Assembly: GCF_025685625.1 (NCBI RefSeq)
Contig: NZ_JAGSYI010000001.1
Location: 744,001 to 808,000 of the forward strand
Direction of reading: 5' to 3'
DNA: 64,000 nt
From: Acidicapsa acidisoli
GTDB lineage: Bacteria; Acidobacteriota; Terriglobia; Terriglobales; Acidobacteriaceae
The first letter of the stretch is position 1. The number at the start of each line of letters is the position of its first letter. Positions 53,146-62,247 of this stretch are shown in pieces. The position numbers and the translations under genes are program-made. The notes beneath the pieces were generated by a model. The model ran no database searches. It saw only the letters and a program-made list of their open reading frames with translations, and was not told the origin of the DNA.

Positions 53146-54579
53146 TCACCGCCGCTGGCCGGGATAGTTCTGCGCATAGGTATCGCGGGCCAGCCCCGCC
53201 GCACGCGCCTTTTGCACCAGCGCAAACGCCTCATCGCGGCTCATGCCTCCGCCAAGCGTCACCAGGTACGGCGCATGCCCGGTCGGCGTAAACACCTCAG
53301 GCCGCAACTCCGGATGCTTCAGAGCCACCGTCGAACGCTTCTTCTGCGCCTGGTCTTCGCGGTTGTACGTATACGCCACCACCCGCCAATCCCCATGGCT
53401 ACCGGACGCAGCATTTGGAACCGGCAGCGATCTGGCAGCTCCAGCAGGAGCGGCCTCCGTAACCGGAGCCGGGACAGGCGCAGAGATCGTCTGCCCGGCA
53501 GTCTCGTGATTCGCAGGCCGGGAGTGCGCGAAATGCCATCCAAGCCACAGTGCCAGCAGCGCCACGACTACACCCGCAACGATCAATCCCGTCTTTGGCG
53601 AATTTTCGCGAAGCCAGCTCTCGATGGAATCTCTGCGCAACCAGCTTTCAATCCTGAGAGGTGGCCGATCCGCAGACGAGGCAACACGAACCGCTCCTAA
53701 CCTCGTTTCAGGGATTGCTCTGGCCTCAGACGCAGCGCTCTTTGGCCCAAAGCCGGGCTTCCCGTCGCGTTCGGATTCAGGCTTGATTGCGGCCTTGACT
53801 ACAGGCTTGGCGGCGGTCTTCGTATCAGGCTCGGCTGGCTTATTAACGGCTGTTTGCGTTGGCGATGAGGCTGCTGCCGGAGGGGGATTCGATGGCCGCT
53901 CGCCAGTCTGCAGCGCAGCCATAATCTCGACCGCGCTCCACGCTCCGCTCACTCCGTTCCGCACGATCTGATCGAGCGGCGCAGGCAGGGGAAGTTGGCG
54001 TCCCGCAGCCTCCAGCGTGCTGACCTGCGTAAGCGATTGCAGAATAACGATTGCTAAATCGTGAATATCTTTTCTCTTAGCTGCCAGGCCGCTCTCGCCC
54101 TCGGGAGTCTCACGGATACAATCGCCACGCAGTTTGACTACCTCGCCGACGGCAAAGACGTTGGACGGCTCGACGTGCTCATGCACGAAGCCATTCACAT
54201 GCAGCACATCGAGAGCCGAGGCGAGGCTGGCGGCAAGCTGTCTGGCCTCGGCGACGGTCAGGCGCTGTCCCCCGATGACTGCGGCGAGGTTGGCGTCGAC
54301 CGGCTCCATCACGGCATAGACCACCGTGGTTTCGTCGAGCATCAGTTGGCCGTACTTCTCCAGCTTCAGGATGTTGGGATGGCCGAGCGCTTCCACACCG
54401 CGCCAACGGGCCAGTATCTCTTCCTCGTCGAAGTGAGAGGCGATCAGTCGTATGACTGTCGGTTCGCCCTTGCCGTTCGAGGTGGAAAAGAAGGCGCTGC
54501 GTCCTTCGGGCAGCAAGAGTCTTTCCAAAGGGAAGGCGCCATCAATGACTCTGCCTTCATATTCCGTCCATAGTTCCAT
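53146..54579 (-). CDS. Membrane-anchored pseudokinase with C-terminal SPOR-like domain
   Basis: 477 residues from ATG 54579. Residues 1-215 follow the Ser/Thr-kinase fold (HPNILKLEKYG, LASALDVLHVNGFVH), but key residues are replaced: the catalytic loop HRDxKPxN is HEHVEPSN (133-140, no Asp), the ATP-Lys position reads TVIRLI, and DFG is GDC. A disordered Pro/Ala/Lys region, one membrane helix (LIVAGVVVALLALWLGWHF) and a C-terminal SPOR-like domain (YLVTLGGGMSRDEAFALVQK) follow. SPOR domains bind denuded septal peptidoglycan. A non-catalytic signalling or scaffold protein linking cytosol and cell wall is likely. Confidence 0.75.
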   Translation of the reverse strand: MELWTEYEGRVIDGAFPLERLLLPEGRSAFFSTSNGKGEPTVIRLIASHFDEEEILARWRGVEALGHPNILKLEKYGQLMLDETTVVYAVMEPVDANLAAVIGGQRLTVAEARQLAASLASALDVLHVNGFVHEHVEPSNVFAVGEVVKLRGDCIRETPEGESGLAAKRKDIHDLAIVILQSLTQVSTLEAAGRQLPLPAPLDQIVRNGVSGAWSAVEIMAALQTGERPSNPPPAAASSPTQTAVNKPAEPDTKTAAKPVVKAAIKPESERDGKPGFGPKSAASEARAIPETRLGAVRVASSADRPPLRIESWLRRDSIESWLRENSPKTGLIVAGVVVALLALWLGWHFAHSRPANHETAGQTISAPVPAPVTEAAPAGAARSLPVPNAASGSHGDWRVVAYTYNREDQAQKKRSTVALKHPELRPEVFTPTGHAPYLVTLGGGMSRDEAFALVQKARAAGLARDTYAQNYPGQRR

Positions 54580-54734
54580 AGGTCGCTTCCAGTCCGGAGA
54601 TGGGGCCAAGACAGAGAGGCCGCGAAGGGCAAGTCAAACAGGACAGACTAGAACAAGCCAGAACAGGCCGAATATGCAATAAGGGACACACGTATACGAC
54701 TGTGCACCCCCTGCAATCACTCTTCCATTATCGT

Positions 54735-55187
54735 TCATTCCGATGGAGAGCGGGTAGCACGGCACTCCGCGCACTGGCAATTGCGCCGGAGAAAATCCCA
54801 CGAATAGATCCCGCTCGAGTGCCCATCCTGCCAGTTGAACTGGATCGCATAGCGTCCGACGGCATGGGCGCTGGCGGGGCGCGCCGGGGCCTCGTACATC
54901 TGCAAGAGCTGCGTAGGTTTGGGCTTGGGCTGCCCGGGTTCGCGGCCTTGCGTCTGCCGCTCTTCGACGCAGGTAGCACAGGGGCAGGCATTGCGCAGCC
55001 ACGCAAAATTCCAATGGCTCTTATGCCCGTCTTCCCAGTCGATCTCCATGCCGGCGCCTTCGGTCTTGAGCACGCGCACCTTACTGGGAGTCAGCGCTCT
55101 CTTGGTTAGCGCGGCGGCGTGCTGCTCCTCACGCTCGTGGCGCTCCTGCTCTTCCTTGCTGACAAAACGAATACCTTCGTGGCTCAT
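54735..55187 (-). CDS. DUF971/GBBH-like N-terminal domain protein
   Basis: 150 residues. A coiled, charged head (HEREEQHAAALTKRA) precedes a DUF971 domain: LTPSKVRVLKTEGAGMEIDW, then WLRNACPCATC and a final RRNCQCAECR. The Cys pairs suggest a metal or iron-sulfur role; the domain is related to the N-terminal zinc region of gamma-butyrobetaine hydroxylases and also occurs beside iron-sulfur assembly genes. It precedes the pseudokinase gene in the same direction. Confidence 0.85.
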   Translation of the reverse strand: MSHEGIRFVSKEEQERHEREEQHAAALTKRALTPSKVRVLKTEGAGMEIDWEDGHKSHWNFAWLRNACPCATCVEERQTQGREPGQPKPKPTQLLQMYEAPARPASAHAVGRYAIQFNWQDGHSSGIYSWDFLRRNCQCAECRATRSPSE

Positions 55188-55245
55188 ACACTTCTATTTT
55201 GCCTGATACCGATCAGGACGGACCGACGTGGACTAGCGAACACGG

Positions 55246-56118
55246 TCATCCGTGGTTTCTCCAGAAGAAGTAAGCCGCGATCCCCAAACCGACGCATACC
55301 ACCAACCCGCGCAAAAACCGTGGATTCAGCCGCTGCGACACGCGCGCCGAAAGATACCCGCCGATGGCGCAGGTTACCATCGCCGCGAGGCAGAAGCGCC
55401 ACTCCACTTTGCCGCTGAAGGCAAACAAGATACACGCAACGCCGTTGGCCATGGTGGTCGAAACCACTTTCATCGCGTTCATCTCATTCAAATCCTGAAA
55501 ACCGAATAGCGACAGCAAGGAAATGATCAGAAATCCCGCCCCGGCGCCAAAATAGCCGAGGTAGACGCAAACCAGGGTGATCAGGATCACCAGCAGCCAG
55601 TGCTTCCGGCCGGTTTCCTGGTCCGGGTCGCCGCCTTGCGCGTCATCGCCTTTCATTCGCTGGATCTGCTTCATGATTGGGCCACTGAGCGCGAAGATTA
55701 GCGCCGCGAAGAGCAGCAGCCACGGCACCATGTTGAGAAAAGTCTGTGCTGGAGTGTTGAGCAGAATGATCGCCCCGACTGACCCGCCGAGGAGACCTGA
55801 GAGCGCCATCTTCGTCGCCAGACTGCGGTGTTTACGTACCTCGTCCCGATAACCGGCAATCGAGGTGAGCTGTCCGGGCCAAAGAGCGACTGTATTTGTA
55901 GCGTTCGCCTGGATCGGCCCGAGCCCAACCCCCAGCATCGCCGGGAAACTGAGAAACGAGCCTCCGCCGGCGACCGCATTCAGCGACCCGGCCAGAAACG
56001 AGGCCAAAATGACCCAAGGCATGCGCCAGTCAATGGAATGAATGGAGTGAATCAAGCTATTCGGGTCAAAGTAGGTCCAACTCGCCGGAACCCATGTCAG
56101 AACTACAATCCGATGCAT
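55246..56118 (-). CDS. TauE/SafE-family sulfite/organosulfonate-exporter-like permease (1)
   Basis: 290 residues, eight membrane helices in two repeats. The conserved FLAGSLNAVAGGGSFLSFPA and GYFGAGAGFLIISLLSLFG turns are present. It is paralogous to the next gene (same ALWPGQLTS motif and spacing). Family members export sulfite or small anions; no substrate can be assigned. The first 30 residues may be a start-site overextension. Confidence 0.9.
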   Translation of the reverse strand: MHRIVVLTWVPASWTYFDPNSLIHSIHSIDWRMPWVILASFLAGSLNAVAGGGSFLSFPAMLGVGLGPIQANATNTVALWPGQLTSIAGYRDEVRKHRSLATKMALSGLLGGSVGAIILLNTPAQTFLNMVPWLLLFAALIFALSGPIMKQIQRMKGDDAQGGDPDQETGRKHWLLVILITLVCVYLGYFGAGAGFLIISLLSLFGFQDLNEMNAMKVVSTTMANGVACILFAFSGKVEWRFCLAAMVTCAIGGYLSARVSQRLNPRFLRGLVVCVGLGIAAYFFWRNHG

Positions 56119-56145
56119 CTGAAACCATTCTATCGGCTGCTGAAA

Positions 56146-56940
56146 CTACGACTTTGGCCCGTACACGTGCCAGAAGAAATAAGCTGCCGTCAGGAATCCT
56201 ATGCTTGCGACGAGCCGTCGCATCACTTTTTGATTGACTCGCTTGCTATAGCGGGCTGCGAGATATCCTCCAATTGCCGCCAGGATCGCCATCTGCCAGC
56301 AATAGAACCAGACCACGCGGCCGTTATAGATAAACCAGAAGACAGCAATCCCGATCGAAACCGTCGCCGTCACCACCTTCAACGCGTTCACCTCATGGAT
56401 GTTCGTCACGCCGCAGACTCCAAACAGCGCCATCACCAGGAAGCCGCCCCCAGCCCCGAAGTAGCCGACATAGAAGCTCACCACAGCCATGCCCACGATC
56501 AGCCAGAGATCGGAGCGATGCGCTTCTCGCCGGGTCTGGAGCCATCTCCCCAATGGTTCGCAGAGCACAAACATTACCGCCGCAAACAACAGCAGCCATG
56601 GAAGCAAATACATAAATCGCGAATTTGGAGTGATTAGAAGCAGCCATGCCCCTGCGAGCCCTCCAACGAACGACGCGATGCTCAGTGGCAGCAGGCGCTT
56701 GGTGTGGCGTCTAAGATCGTCCCGATACGCGAAGGCTGACGTCAGCTGGCCGGGCCAAAGCGCCACGTTGTTCGTCGCCTGAACAGAGACGGAGCCGACA
56801 CTGCTGCCCTTCATCGCATTCAAGAGAGCCGGAAGCGAAAGAAACGAGCCGCCTCCAGCTACCGTATTCAGAGCCCCGGCAAGAGAGGAAGCCACAGGCA
56901 GCCAAAGCGGCTGCAAAGTGTGCAGAAAAGGGGATTGCAT
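56146..56940 (-). CDS. TauE/SafE-family permease (2), tandem paralogue
   Basis: 264 residues with the same plan (SSLAGALNTVAGGGSFLSLP, VALWPGQLTSAFAYRDD, GYFGAGGGFLVMALFGVCG). Starts at ATG 56940 and ends 28 bp before the sister gene. The pair may form a heteromeric transporter or have different substrates. Confidence 0.9.
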   Translation of the reverse strand: MQSPFLHTLQPLWLPVASSLAGALNTVAGGGSFLSLPALLNAMKGSSVGSVSVQATNNVALWPGQLTSAFAYRDDLRRHTKRLLPLSIASFVGGLAGAWLLLITPNSRFMYLLPWLLLFAAVMFVLCEPLGRWLQTRREAHRSDLWLIVGMAVVSFYVGYFGAGGGFLVMALFGVCGVTNIHEVNALKVVTATVSIGIAVFWFIYNGRVVWFYCWQMAILAAIGGYLAARYSKRVNQKVMRRLVASIGFLTAAYFFWHVYGPKS

Positions 56941-57080
56941 ACCTCAATGTAATGGCTTAAATGCCATTCCCCAAGCCATATTTGTGGCCTTCGTCTGCCA
57001 AATCACAGGTCTGTTGCCGTCGTTTTGACCGGCACCTGATACACTCCCGTTGAATACCCAGTGGAGTCTTCAGAACCCTT

Positions 57081-57974
57081 ATGACACGAATTGCCCTGAT
57101 GTTAGCGTTCGCCGGCACTCTCGCCGTGGCTCAAACTCCTACCGCGCCAGCACCCAAATCCGCTACTCCCGCGAGTGCAGGGGTTGCGCCCAAGCCAGGT
57201 ACAAAACCGGGCACAGCAGTCAGACATACCGCCGTGCTTGGAACCGCGTGCAGGCCGACCTCTGTGATCGGCATCAAGCTGCCCCCCGGCATTCCCGTGG
57301 TCAAGGCCGTGACAAAGCCAGCTTTCACCCTTTGCTACGAGGACATCAAGATTGGAACCGGCGCGGAAGCTGAGCCCAACAAGATGTACAAGGTGAACTA
57401 CACCGGCTGGCTTGCCACCGACGGCAGGAAATTCGACTCCTCCTTCGACCATCGCATGCCTGTGATGGACAAGGATGGCAAGCCTCAGAAGGACGCGGAC
57501 GGAAAGCCAGTCCTTGGCGATGCACAGCCCTTCACCTTCCCGCAGGGGTTTGGGCGTCTCATTGCGGGCTGGGATCAAGGCTTTGAGGGGATGAAGGTGG
57601 GTGGCAAGCGACGCCTGTTTATTCCCTGGGAGCTTGCCTACGGTGTTCGCGGAGTCCCGGCGCGCGACGCCGACCATCCTGGAATTCCTCCCAAATCAGA
57701 TTTGATCTTTGACATCGAACTCCTCGACGTGACCGATATGCCCAGCCGGCCAGCGCCAGGAGCTGGAATGCGTCCGATGCCGGCACGGCCTGGTGCGGCG
57801 CCCGGTGCAGCACCAGGCGCAAGCGCTTCTCCGACCTCGCCAAGCTCGCCTGCAACTGCGCCGAAGCCTGCGGAACCAGCAAGTCCAGCTGCCGCTCCAG
57901 CTCCCACAACGCCGACACCAGCTCAGGCACCGGCGCCGACTGACAAGCCGGTCAACCCCGAACAGCCGAAGTAG
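57081..57974 (+). CDS. Exported FKBP-type peptidyl-prolyl isomerase with Pro/Ala tail
   Basis: 297 residues: signal peptide (MTRIALMLAFAGTLAVAQ), a linker with TAVRHTAVLGTACRP, the FKBP core from about 85 to 215 (YKVNYTGWLATDGRKFDSSF, LIAGWDQGFEGMKVGGKRRL, WELAYGVRG, LIFDIELLDV) and a roughly 75-residue Pro/Ala-rich tail. The core contains a Lys/Asp-rich insertion (VMDKDGKPQKDADGKP). It catalyses proline isomerisation in the periplasm and helps fold exported proteins. Confidence 0.92.
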   Translation: MTRIALMLAFAGTLAVAQTPTAPAPKSATPASAGVAPKPGTKPGTAVRHTAVLGTACRPTSVIGIKLPPGIPVVKAVTKPAFTLCYEDIKIGTGAEAEPNKMYKVNYTGWLATDGRKFDSSFDHRMPVMDKDGKPQKDADGKPVLGDAQPFTFPQGFGRLIAGWDQGFEGMKVGGKRRLFIPWELAYGVRGVPARDADHPGIPPKSDLIFDIELLDVTDMPSRPAPGAGMRPMPARPGAAPGAAPGASASPTSPSSPATAPKPAEPASPAAAPAPTTPTPAQAPAPTDKPVNPEQPK

Positions 57975-57996
57975 TCGGCTTTCCGACGACCGATTG

Positions 57997-58047
57997 GCCA
58001 GAACTGCCCGGCAGCTATCGATTCACACTCTGCCGGGCAGTTCTGGC
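57997..58047. terminator. 18-bp inverted repeat between convergent FKBP and ABC genes
   Basis: The arms 57997-58014 and 58030-58047 (GCCAGAACTGCCCGGCAG and its complement) match perfectly around a 15-base loop. The right arm overlaps the 3' end of the ABC gene. No T-tract; likely a bidirectional transcription-end structure. Confidence 0.65.
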
Positions 58048-58850
58048 GTTGCTGCCAGGAGCTGCCGCGTATAACTCTCGCGCGGCCTCGCACAGAGTTC
58101 CTCTGCGTCCCCGGTCTCTACCAGCCGCCCGCGTTCCATCACCGCGATTCGCGACGAAAGATAGCGCACCAGCGGCATCGAGTGGCTGATAAACAGATAG
58201 GTCAGTCCGTGCTCGCGCTGGAGTGTGCGCAGCAGGTTGATAATCTGCGCGCCGACGCTGACATCGAGCGCGGATACCGGCTCGTCCAGCACGACAAACT
58301 GCGGCCTCAGCGCCAGCGCCCGGGCGATGTTGATGCGCTGCCGCTGACCGCCGCTGAATTCATGCGGATAGCGGTCCAGCGCCGACTCATCGAGGCCGAC
58401 CGACGCTACCAGCTCCCGCGCCTTGGCCATCAGAGCCGCGGGCCGGGTGTCAATCTTATCCACGCTAGCTTCCCTGCGATGTCTGCCGTGCCTACCGTGC
58501 CCACCATGAATGACAAGCGGCTCGGTGACAATATCCAATACCCGCATCCGGGGATCGAGCGCGGCCGACGGGTCCTGAAAGACGGGCTGCATTTCGCGCC
58601 GCAAGCCTTGTGTACGTTCTCCACCCACTTCGACTCCGGCGACCCGAATGATGCCGCTCGTAAGGGGCACCAGTCCGAGAATCATCCGCGCCAGTGTGCT
58701 CTTTCCCGAGCCGGATTCGCCCACCAGGCCAAGCGTTTCGCCGCGAGCTATGGTAAGGCTCACATCCCGCACTACGAAGTGATCTTCCCGCCGCAGGCCG
58801 TCCCTGCGCGGATAGTTCTTGCTGACGGATTCGACTTCGACAAACCCCAT
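58023..58850 (-). CDS. Oligopeptide-type ABC transporter ATP-binding protein
   Basis: 275 residues of the DppF/OppF class: Walker A GESGSGKST (44-52), signature SGGQRQRINIARALA, Walker B FVVLDEPVSALDVS and H-loop FISHSM, plus the oligopeptide-type tail REGYTRQLL. An insertion of about 20 residues (GGHGRHGRHRREASVDK, about 116-132) interrupts the helical domain. Permease and binding-protein genes are not adjacent, so it would act with subunits encoded elsewhere. Confidence 0.88.
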   Translation of the reverse strand: MGFVEVESVSKNYPRRDGLRREDHFVVRDVSLTIARGETLGLVGESGSGKSTLARMILGLVPLTSGIIRVAGVEVGGERTQGLRREMQPVFQDPSAALDPRMRVLDIVTEPLVIHGGHGRHGRHRREASVDKIDTRPAALMAKARELVASVGLDESALDRYPHEFSGGQRQRINIARALALRPQFVVLDEPVSALDVSVGAQIINLLRTLQREHGLTYLFISHSMPLVRYLSSRIAVMERGRLVETGDAEELCARPRESYTRQLLAATPELPGRV

Positions 58851-59004
58851 GCCTGGATGCTACCGCACGGGATGCTATTGCACGGTCTCATTGCAATTTC
58901 CAATGCTGCGCGAAGGTTTTTTCTGCATTCTGTGCGATCCGTGTGATAGAAGCGTATCGAGCTTTCCTTGAAGCATTTTCTGCATTGAATATTGGGAGGA
59001 GAAG

Positions 59005-60183
59005 ATGGAACGATATCGCATTCTCACGCTCGATGGCGGCGGGGCGTGGGCGCTTATTGAAGTAATGGCGCTCATCGATCTCTACAGCGCCGATACCACT
59101 GGCCACCAGGTGTTGGGCGACTTCGACATGGTCGCGGCGAACTCGGGCGGGAGCATTGTGCTTGGCGGATTGGTAGAGGACCTGTCGCTCCAGACAATGC
59201 TGGATTTCTTTCTGAGTCAGGATAAGCGGCAATCCATCTTCGTCAGGAAGTCGCTGCACCTGCCCAGCATGGAGAAATACGTAACCACGGGCAAGCTTGC
59301 CGGTCTGCGCGCTGCGTTTCCAAAACGGTGTGACGTCCCTTTGAACAAGGTCGCGCAGGATATTCCCGGCCATTCCGGGAAACCGGTACATCTGCTCATC
59401 GCTGGCTTCAACTATGACCGCAACCGCGGTGAGTTTTTCCGGTCCGCGCCGGCGACCCGCGATGGCTTCGGAATCGGTGTTCCATCGACGGCAACTTTGG
59501 CAGAGTGCATCCACGCCTCCAGCAATGCGCCGATCCGATACTTCGACCGGCCAGCGGAGCTTCCCACGCAGCCCGGCTCACACTACTGGGATGGCGCGAT
59601 CAGCGGGTCGAACAATCCGATCCTGATCGCCGTCACGGAGGCGCTTGTGCTGGGACAGCCTGGGCTGGGGCTGGCTGCGCTTTCGATCGGCACTGGAGGC
59701 ACTTTTCTGCCGATGGCGCCTGAAAACGCAGCGCCGGAGCCTTATTATCTGACCGTTCACGAATCCTGCCTGACGACGGATCTCGAAAAGATCGCGGGCG
59801 CTATCCTCGACGATCCTCCGGATGTTGCCAGCTTTGTGGCGCATGTGATGAGCGGCGGGCCTCCGGCCGGGGCGGTCGCGCCGGTCGACAGCTCGATCGT
59901 GCGGCTCAATCCGATGATTGCGCCGGTCGTGAACGAGGATGACGAATTCGTGCTGCCGCACGGAATGGATGCCGAGTCTTTTGAGAATCTCGTCAAGCTG
60001 GACATGGATGCCGTGGAGCAGGACCAGGTGGATGAGATTGTGAATTTTGCCCGGTTGTGGCTGAAAGGGTCGATCTCTAATCAGCCGGTGCGGGCGGCGG
60101 CCGATCTGACGCCGGTGATCGGCCAGGGAAAATATGCGCAGGGCAAGGACGCGTGGAACAAGCTGGCGGCGATGCCGTTCTGA
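59005..60183 (+). CDS. Patatin-like phospholipase
   Basis: 392 residues, GGAGGAGA before ATG 59005. Oxyanion loop DGGG (10-13) reads DGGGAWAL, lacking the usual Arg-Gly, and the nucleophile elbow is ANSGGSI with Ser47. The paired Asp is in YWDGAISGSNNP (Asp196). So the Ser-Asp dyad is present, but the oxyanion loop is unusual. The C-terminal region (about 250-392) is family-specific. It probably hydrolyses acyl chains of phospholipids; no CD-NTase or other defence gene is nearby, so a CBASS role is not supported. Confidence 0.85.
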   Translation: MERYRILTLDGGGAWALIEVMALIDLYSADTTGHQVLGDFDMVAANSGGSIVLGGLVEDLSLQTMLDFFLSQDKRQSIFVRKSLHLPSMEKYVTTGKLAGLRAAFPKRCDVPLNKVAQDIPGHSGKPVHLLIAGFNYDRNRGEFFRSAPATRDGFGIGVPSTATLAECIHASSNAPIRYFDRPAELPTQPGSHYWDGAISGSNNPILIAVTEALVLGQPGLGLAALSIGTGGTFLPMAPENAAPEPYYLTVHESCLTTDLEKIAGAILDDPPDVASFVAHVMSGGPPAGAVAPVDSSIVRLNPMIAPVVNEDDEFVLPHGMDAESFENLVKLDMDAVEQDQVDEIVNFARLWLKGSISNQPVRAAADLTPVIGQGKYAQGKDAWNKLAAMPF

Positions 60184-60209
60184 TGGCCGGATTCAGTTAA
60201 TCCGGCCCG

Positions 60210-62069
60210 CTAATCCAGCTTGGGATGCAGTTTGTGGAAACCGGTTGCTTCCTGATATGCCCTCGCGAAGGCGCAGAGCTTTGCGTCCTGATAATGCCCG
60301 GCGAGGAAGGTAATGCTGACCGGCGTTCCGGGGCCGCCGACTCCGTCATTGTCATCGCCGGAGTCATTCAGGGGCTTGGGGGCATCCGCGCCGCGCAGGC
60401 CATTGGGGACGATTACTGCCGGGTGGCCGGTGAGGTTGGTTGTCACCAACTGGTCGCCGAAGGTGGGGGCTACGATGATGTCGACTTGCTCGAAGAGTTT
60501 CGACACTTCGCGGATGGCCAGCGAACGGGCGCGGTTGGCCTGGATGTATTCGACCGCTGGGTAAAAGCGCGCGACGCGAAAGGTATTGGGCCAGTCGCCG
60601 GGGCCTTGTTCGGTGAGCAGTTTGTCGCGGCCTGAGATTGTGAGATCGTCGAAGGCTGCCGCGGCCTCGGCTTCGAGCAAGGGTGTCATTGCTTCGTAGG
60701 GCAAATCCGGCAGTTCGACCGGGACGAGTGTCACGCCCATGGTACGGAGCTTGTCGAGCGCGGTCAGGTCGTAGCGGCGGTCCTGTTCACTCTGCGCATG
60801 CATTGCGTTGCGCATGGCAATTCGCGCTTCGCGTTTCTTCTTCTCTTCCGGAGTTTCGTTGGCGGGAATGGTGGGAGGTTTCGGCGGCTTCGGCGGATCG
60901 AATTCGCTCTTCAGGTAGCCGACGCGCAGGCTCTTCCAGTCCAGATTTGCATCCCAGTTGAAGGCGGCTTCGCGGGTCGCGAGATCGCGGCCATCGGGGC
61001 CGTAGATGCTGCTGAGGACGATAGCGCAATCTTCGACGGTGCGGCAGATCGGGCCGAGTTTGTCCATGGTCCAGCTCAAGGCCATGGCTCCGGTGCGCGG
61101 AACGAAGCCGAAGGTCGGGCGCAGGCCGGTGTCTCCGCAGCGTGTGGAGGGCGATGAGATCGACCCCAGCGTTTCGGAGCCGATGGCGAAGGCCACGCAG
61201 CCTGCGGAGACTGCGCTTGCCGAACCTGCTGACGATCCGCTCGATCCCTGATTGGGATTCCAGGGGTTGCGGGTCTTGCCGCCGAACCACTTGTCTCCCA
61301 TGGCGAGCGCGCCGAGCGTGAGCTTGGCCACCAGCACGGCTCCAGCGGCATCGAGGCGCTGTACTACTGTGGCGTCTTCGTCGAAGTGCTGTTTTTCAAA
61401 GCCGCCAGCGCCCCAGGTTGTCGGATAGCCCTTCACTGCCAACAGATCTTTGCCGCCCCAGGGAATGCCGTGCAGCAGGCCGCGATAGCGTCCGGCGGCA
61501 ATCTCGGCATCGGCCGCTTTTGCCTGGGCCAGAGCGCGCTCTTCGGTCAGGGAGATGACGAAGTGCAGCTTGCTGTCGTAGCGCTTGAGCCGCGACAGAT
61601 ACATCTGCGTCAGAGCCAGCGACGTGACCTTCTGGGTCCGCACCAGCTCGGCCTGTTCGCGCACGCTGGTGAAGGCGAGGTCTTCGATGTTGGCGGAGAC
61701 GCTGATGCCGCTTGCTTCGCTCCAGCGCGGCTGCTTCTTGTCTGTGTCGACCTTCGCGCCGGGTGGAAGGGGATCGAAGATGAAGGCCGGGGCGACGCTG
61801 TTGGGCAGGTTCAGCTTGCGGATCGCGTCATAGGATTCGCGCTGACCGACCAGTCTTTCGAGCATCATCTTCTTCTGGTCAGCGGTCAGTGGAACGCCTG
61901 CGAGCTCCGCTGCGTGATCGAGCATCTCGGGGGTAACCTTAAATGGTTCCCCTTTGGGTGTTGCCTCCTGAGCCTGAGCGGCCAGCGTGTAGAGCACGCC
62001 TGGCAGCAGCGCCGATGCTATGCCTGCCTGGCTGCACGCGGCCAGAAAACCTCTGCGATTCAATGTCAT
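60210..62069 (-). CDS. Exported amidase-signature enzyme (Tat signal)
   Basis: 619 residues with a Tat-type signal (NRRGFLAACSQAGIASALLP). Amidase signature: Lys207 in GIPWGGKDLLAVKGY, the cis-Ser region NQGSSGSSAGSASAVSAG (about 273-290) and nucleophile Ser303 in GSETLGSISSPS. About 90 residues before the domain and a Lys/Pro-rich stretch (KPPKPPTIPANETPEEKKK) are unusual additions. It hydrolyses an amide in the periplasm; GatA-like tRNA amidation is unlikely because of the export signal and lone position. Confidence 0.88.
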   Translation of the reverse strand: MTLNRRGFLAACSQAGIASALLPGVLYTLAAQAQEATPKGEPFKVTPEMLDHAAELAGVPLTADQKKMMLERLVGQRESYDAIRKLNLPNSVAPAFIFDPLPPGAKVDTDKKQPRWSEASGISVSANIEDLAFTSVREQAELVRTQKVTSLALTQMYLSRLKRYDSKLHFVISLTEERALAQAKAADAEIAAGRYRGLLHGIPWGGKDLLAVKGYPTTWGAGGFEKQHFDEDATVVQRLDAAGAVLVAKLTLGALAMGDKWFGGKTRNPWNPNQGSSGSSAGSASAVSAGCVAFAIGSETLGSISSPSTRCGDTGLRPTFGFVPRTGAMALSWTMDKLGPICRTVEDCAIVLSSIYGPDGRDLATREAAFNWDANLDWKSLRVGYLKSEFDPPKPPKPPTIPANETPEEKKKREARIAMRNAMHAQSEQDRRYDLTALDKLRTMGVTLVPVELPDLPYEAMTPLLEAEAAAAFDDLTISGRDKLLTEQGPGDWPNTFRVARFYPAVEYIQANRARSLAIREVSKLFEQVDIIVAPTFGDQLVTTNLTGHPAVIVPNGLRGADAPKPLNDSGDDNDGVGGPGTPVSITFLAGHYQDAKLCAFARAYQEATGFHKLHPKLD

Positions 62070-62247
62070 GTTTGGATTGCCTTCTGGAGAGCGAAAAATA
62101 TTCCTATTCGCAAACTAAAGGCCGGGATCGGGGCAATGCAAGGAGAATTCGGATGCGCATCTTCGTGCAATGATCAAACGGTCGATCTGGAGCAATACCC
62201 GAAGCTTTCAGCCCGGGAGTAGCAAATTGCTTTGAGAGCGGATGGAG

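Noticed and set aside
59005-60183. A CBASS effector phospholipase.
   Set aside because: No CD-NTase or accessory gene is adjacent; neighbours are an ABC ATPase and an amidase.
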